From Mycobacterium sp. (GTDB lineage Bacteria; Actinomycetota; Actinomycetes; Mycobacteriales; Mycobacteriaceae): a DNA stretch of 5,390 nt. A program made the translations under genes and the position numbers. Each line of letters opens with the position of its first letter. The stretch's first letter is position 1. A model generated the notes under the pieces. That model made no database searches. It was given only the letters and a program-made list of their open reading frames with translations, and was not told the origin of the DNA. Below are positions 4,498 through 5,390 of this stretch, one piece after another. The DNA lies in contig JAQSXQ010000180.1 in NCBI GenBank assembly GCA_029256565.1, positions 1 through 5,390 on the forward strand, given 5' to 3'.

Positions 4498-5390
4498 TCG
4501 GCCTTGCCCGCGGGGGACCGGACGATGGCCTCGGCCCGGACGAACGCCTTCGGGATCTTGTAGCGCGCGATCGACGTGCGGCAGGTCTCGACGAGTTCCT
4601 CATCGGTGGCCGAAGCGCCCTCGGCGAACTGCACGACCGCGACCACCTCGCTGCCCCAGCGCTCCGACGGCCTTCCGACGACCACCACGTCGTACACCGC
4701 CGGGTGCGCCGCGATGGCCCGCTCCACCTCCTCGACGAAGATCTTCTCGCCGCCGGAGTTGATGGTCACCGAGTCGCGGCCGAGCAGTTCGATGCGCCCG
4801 TCGTCGAGCACGTTGGCGCGGTCACCGGGCACCGACCAGCGCACGCCGTCGATGGTGGGGAAGGTGCGGGCGGTCTTCTCGGCGTCGCCGAGGTAGCCGA
4901 GCGGGATCAGATCCCGACGGGCCAGCCAGCCCTTGCCCTCACCCGGTTGCAGTACGCGGTCGAGGTCGGCGGACACGACGGCGGTGTCGAACTGCGGGGT
5001 GAACGTCGCAGGCGTCGCCTCGGCGCCCGCGGCGTTGAACGTGCTCATCTGCGCGCCCGACTCCGACGCCCCGACGGCGTCCATCACCATGATGTTCGGC
5101 AGGGCGGCGAGGATGCGCGCGCGGACGGTCGGCGACATCGGCGCACCGCCGTTGGAGATGGTCACCAGTCCCGACAGGTCGTAGTCGCCTGCCTCGATCT
5201 CCTCGACGAGGGGCCGCGCGATCGCGTCGCCCACCACGGGGATGCTCAGCACCCGCTCCCGTTCGGCCAACCGGAGTACCTCGGCGGGGCGCATGCGCTC
5301 GACGTCGTCGGGGATCACGACGCGTCCGCCCATCGTGACCATGTTGAACGTGGCCCACTGGGCGGCACCGTGCATCAGCGGCGGGATCAT
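4449..5390 (-). CDS. FadD-type acyl-CoA synthetase (AMP-binding), 5' truncated by window edge
   Basis: C-terminal 313 residues of an ANL-superfamily acyl-CoA ligase, which activates a carboxylic acid with ATP to an acyl-AMP and then an acyl-CoA. Full enzymes have about 530-550 residues, so some 220, including the P-loop-like A3 motif, lie beyond 5390. Visible motifs, numbered from the window edge, are: NGGAPMS (80-86); the A5 motif DAVGASESG (104-112); A7 SVPGDRA with the ribose-binding Asp190; A8 hinge LLGRDSVTINSGGEKI (202-217); and A10 RSPAGKADYRWAK with the adenylation Lys296. Together GRDSVTINSGGEKIFVEEVE and SPAGKADYRWAK are typical of mycobacterial FadD proteins that act on fatty or sterol-derived acids. 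Which FadD, and the substrate, cannot be told. The ATG at the edge is an internal Met, not the start. The last 16 codons and the stop overlap the convergent hypothetical gene. Confidence 0.93.
   Translation of the reverse strand: MIPPLMHGAAQWATFNMVTMGGRVVIPDDVERMRPAEVLRLAERERVLSIPVVGDAIARPLVEEIEAGDYDLSGLVTISNGGAPMSPTVRARILAALPNIMVMDAVGASESGAQMSTFNAAGAEATPATFTPQFDTAVVSADLDRVLQPGEGKGWLARRDLIPLGYLGDAEKTARTFPTIDGVRWSVPGDRANVLDDGRIELLGRDSVTINSGGEKIFVEEVERAIAAHPAVYDVVVVGRPSERWGSEVVAVVQFAEGASATDEELVETCRTSIARYKIPKAFVRAEAIVRSPAGKADYRWAKSVAAEGVRSR

Overview
This is a high-GC actinobacterial window, most likely from an environmental mycobacterium (Mycolicibacterium-like). Support comes from strong G/C bias at third codon positions, TTG and GTG start codons, two apparent leaderless starts, a FadD-type acyl-CoA synthetase, and a SigF-type promoter of mycobacterial form. 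The genus is inferred, not proven.

Left part, minus strand (1-1500): the start of an osmoprotectant-type (OpuC/ProVWZ-like) ABC importer operon. A TTG-started inner-membrane permease overlaps by 8 bp a TTG-started ATPase that runs off the left edge. Upstream is GTTT-N16-GGGTAC, a close match to the mycobacterial SigF general-stress promoter, then a small leader hairpin and a good ribosome binding site. The SigF -35 lies inside a hairpin that could terminate the next gene upstream.

Middle, minus strand (1498-2466): a small NlpC/P60-like protein with a Cys/His core, a C-terminal tail that is nearly half proline, and no visible signal peptide. Upstream of it is about 310 bp without a credible gene. 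That stretch holds a 72-bp palindromic element: two tandem covarying hairpins enclosed by an outer 7-bp stem, so a possible three-way junction. It lies just downstream of the next gene and may act as its terminator or be a dispersed repeat.

Divergent pair (2467-3767): a short-chain dehydrogenase/reductase (minus) and a SRPBCC/START-like protein (plus) are separated by only 38 bp. Each start codon sits exactly 6 nt after a TANNNT -10 hexamer, so both are probably leaderless and driven from one compact face-to-face promoter. The SDR keeps Ser-Tyr-Lys but has lost the tetrad Asn and two other family signatures.

Right part (3768-5390): a terminator-like hairpin and a candidate promoter precede a conserved-looking hypothetical gene (plus, GTG start with Shine-Dalgarno). 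Its 3' end overlaps by 49 bp the 3' end of a convergent FadD-type acyl-CoA synthetase, which is cut by the right edge. No RNA genes, CRISPR arrays, insertion sequences or phage genes were recognised.
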